A stretch of 64,000 nt of DNA, taken from positions 1,054,001 through 1,118,000 of the forward strand of contig NZ_CP087591.1 in the NCBI RefSeq assembly GCF_015594925.2, written 5' to 3'. This DNA comes from Vibrio sp. VB16 (GTDB lineage: Bacteria > Pseudomonadota > Gammaproteobacteria > Enterobacterales > Vibrionaceae). The position numbers and the translations under genes are program-made. Position 1 is the first letter of the stretch, and every line of letters starts with the position of its first letter. Below are positions 62,479 to 64,000 of this stretch, piece by piece. Under the pieces are notes generated by a model. That model ran no database searches and was not told the origin of the DNA. It saw only the letters and a program-made list of their open reading frames with translations.

Positions 62479-62807
62479 TGTTAAGGGGCAAATTGTAGTT
62501 GGTTAAAATGTGAAATGGAACGGGATCAACCTATCCGGGTGAGTAACATGGCCAGCAAATTTATCGAAGAAATCAGGCAGAGTTGTAGTGGATGGGATAA
62601 ATTGGTTTGTTGCATATAGATAGTTAACATGTTTTCCAATATCTGAGTTAATCCGCAAAGTGCTCTTGGGTACCTAGGCCTAGCTCACTTTGAAAAGACA
62701 AATGTTGGACTGCTCAGAGAAGCGTCTAGTCTGACTGGAGCCGATCACTATGAATACCGAACTTAAAATGAACAGTCAGACAGTTTGATGCTCTTGTTTA
62801 TAGTTCA
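62479..62807. other. Intergenic region between IS110 element and thiH
   Basis: About 330 bases with no open frame of note, no T-flanked hairpin and no RNA that I recognise. The first bases, TGTTA, are the right half of the reconstructed IS target. Confidence 0.4.
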
Positions 62808-63920
62808 TTAGCCGGAGTAAATATAGTGCCAATCTTTCCATACCACTTCAAAACCATTCTGTTTAACGGCAAGTGCCACATCTGAAACCGAACGGTCATC
62901 ACTAATCGAAAACTGCTCTAGTTCTGGTTCATCGTTAGCATAACCACCCGGCTGAGTTTTCGAGCCAGCCGACATGCTTGTTACACCCAGTGGCAATACA
63001 TTATCACGAAACTCGGGAGATTCTCGGGTCGATAACGATAATTCCACCTGCGAATTAAACATCCGATAGGCACAGATCAACTGAACTAACTGACGATCAC
63101 TCATTATCGCCTTAGGCTGTAAGCCCCCTTCACAAGGGCGTAGACGCGGGAATGAAATAGAATATCGGGTTTGCCAATACGTACGTTCAAGGTAATCAAG
63201 GTGAGTCGCAGCAAAGAAACAATCTACCCGCCACTCTTCAAGCCCAATCAGCACCCCGATCCCAACTTTGTCTATCCCTGCTTTAGCCAAGCGATCGGGT
63301 GTGGCAAGGCGATACTCAAAGTCCATTTTATTGCCACGCAAATGATGTTCTGCATACGTAGAAGCATTATAAGTTTCTTGATACACCATCACGGCATTCA
63401 ACCCTAATGTTTTCAGTTCTGCATATTCTTCTTGCGCTAACGGTTGTACTTCCATAGCCACATAGCTAAATTGTTGTTTAATTGCCGGCACACTTTCACG
63501 AAAATACTCAATGCCCACTTTGCGTTCATGCTCCCCCGTCACTAATAATATGCTATCAAAGTTCATCGCTTTGATAGCTTGGCATTCTTGGCTAATTTCT
63601 TCCAAGGTAAGCGTACGACGCTTAATCCGGTTTTCCATTGAAAAACCACAATAAGTACAGGCATTCGAACAAAGATTAGAAAGATACAAAGGCACATAAA
63701 ACGACATGGTATGCCCAAATCGTTTACGGGTTAATGCTGCAGACTGCTGTGCCATTTGTTCTAAATACGGTTCAGCCGCTGGAGAAATCAACGCTTTGAA
63801 ATCTTCCAAATCACGCTTTGGTTTACGTAATGCACGCTCTACATCTGCTGCAGTTTTACTATAAATAGATAGGCGTATATCATCCCAATTCAATTGCTTC
63901 CAAACATCAACGTAACTCAT
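62808..63920 (-). CDS. thiH: 2-iminoacetate synthase (tyrosine lyase) ThiH
   Basis: A 370-residue radical SAM protein; the ATG at 63920 has AGGGG 5 bases upstream. The cluster motif is CSNACTYCGF near residue 82, followed by TGEHERKVGIEYF and, later, RYSISFPRLRPCEGG. ThiH cleaves tyrosine with S-adenosylmethionine to give dehydroglycine for the thiazole ring of thiamine. It starts 10 bases after the thiG stop, the usual order in thi operons. Confidence 0.96.
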   Translation of the reverse strand: MSYVDVWKQLNWDDIRLSIYSKTAADVERALRKPKRDLEDFKALISPAAEPYLEQMAQQSAALTRKRFGHTMSFYVPLYLSNLCSNACTYCGFSMENRIKRRTLTLEEISQECQAIKAMNFDSILLVTGEHERKVGIEYFRESVPAIKQQFSYVAMEVQPLAQEEYAELKTLGLNAVMVYQETYNASTYAEHHLRGNKMDFEYRLATPDRLAKAGIDKVGIGVLIGLEEWRVDCFFAATHLDYLERTYWQTRYSISFPRLRPCEGGLQPKAIMSDRQLVQLICAYRMFNSQVELSLSTRESPEFRDNVLPLGVTSMSAGSKTQPGGYANDEPELEQFSISDDRSVSDVALAVKQNGFEVVWKDWHYIYSG

Positions 63921-63929
63921 GCTCACCCC

Positions 63930-64000
63930 TTATGCAGTTTGATCTAAGAAAGCCGTTAATGGGCTTGACGCAATTGCATGATTTATGGTGTTAGATAAAC
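63930..64000 (-). CDS. thiG: C-terminal end of thiazole synthase ThiG, rest outside window
   Basis: The last 22 codons on the minus strand end ...IASSPLTAFLDQTA. ASSPLTGF is the typical end of ThiG, and the position just before thiH fits. Too little is present for more. Confidence 0.75.
   Translation of the reverse strand, partial: LSNTINHAIASSPLTAFLDQTA

Overview
The window looks like a chromosomal segment of a marine Vibrio or a close relative (Vibrionaceae). The reasons are moderate G+C content, Vibrio-type integron attC sites, a REP-associated transposase, and gene orders close to those of enteric gammaproteobacteria (hyuA-yqeA, yqeB-yqeC, ygfK-ssnA, ygfM-xdhD, thiGH). The assignment is an inference; no rRNA or tRNA gene is visible.

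Region 1 (1-7.3 kb): the end of a dihydropyrimidinase-like hyuA, a carbamate kinase, a GltD-like flavoprotein with ferredoxin domains, and pyruvate:ferredoxin oxidoreductase (nifJ), closed by a strong terminator. Together with region 4 this reads as anaerobic purine breakdown: ring opening, ATP from carbamoyl phosphate, and handling of pyruvate and low-potential electrons.

Region 2 (7.3-24.1 kb): a two-partner secretion locus. A TpsB transporter is followed by a 2911-residue TpsA exoprotein whose last part carries an HExTH module and a variable tail. A small membrane-protein gene overlaps the TpsA stop. Downstream lies a displaced, start-less copy of the TpsA C-terminal region with a different tail and its own overlapping membrane-protein gene, then a remnant of a third tail overlapping a lipoprotein gene. 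The second and third modules are preceded by copies of the terminal sequence of a nearby REP-associated tyrosine transposase element. I read this as a polymorphic toxin locus with a store of alternative tails.

Region 3 (24.1-34.2 kb): a Rho-inhibitor homologue, a CPA2 antiporter, a periplasmic binding protein, a divergent Lrp/EamA pair, an MFS protein, a short array of integron cassettes without an integrase, and a SnoaL/LysR pair. A 123-bp palindromic element with 11-bp flanking repeats splits a terminator after the LysR gene. Regions 2 and 3 sit between genes that are neighbours in E. coli (yqeA and yqeB), so they may be an inserted accessory block.

Region 4 (34.2-54.9 kb): yqeB-yqeC divergent from mocA; then ygfK-ssnA and a three-gene molybdenum hydroxylase; then ygfM-xdhD, an NCS2 purine permease, guaD and ghxQ. 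The ygfK and ygfM operons each have a near-perfect sigma-54 promoter and, 150-215 bp upstream, copies of a shared TTTGATA dyad motif that could bind one activator.

Region 5 (55-64 kb): an EamA permease, a racemase-like protein, aroG, a Gfo/Idh/MocA oxidoreductase, a YnaI-type MscS channel, a GNAT acetyltransferase, a complete IS110 element with a readable candidate bridge RNA, and the thiH/thiG end of a thiamine operon.
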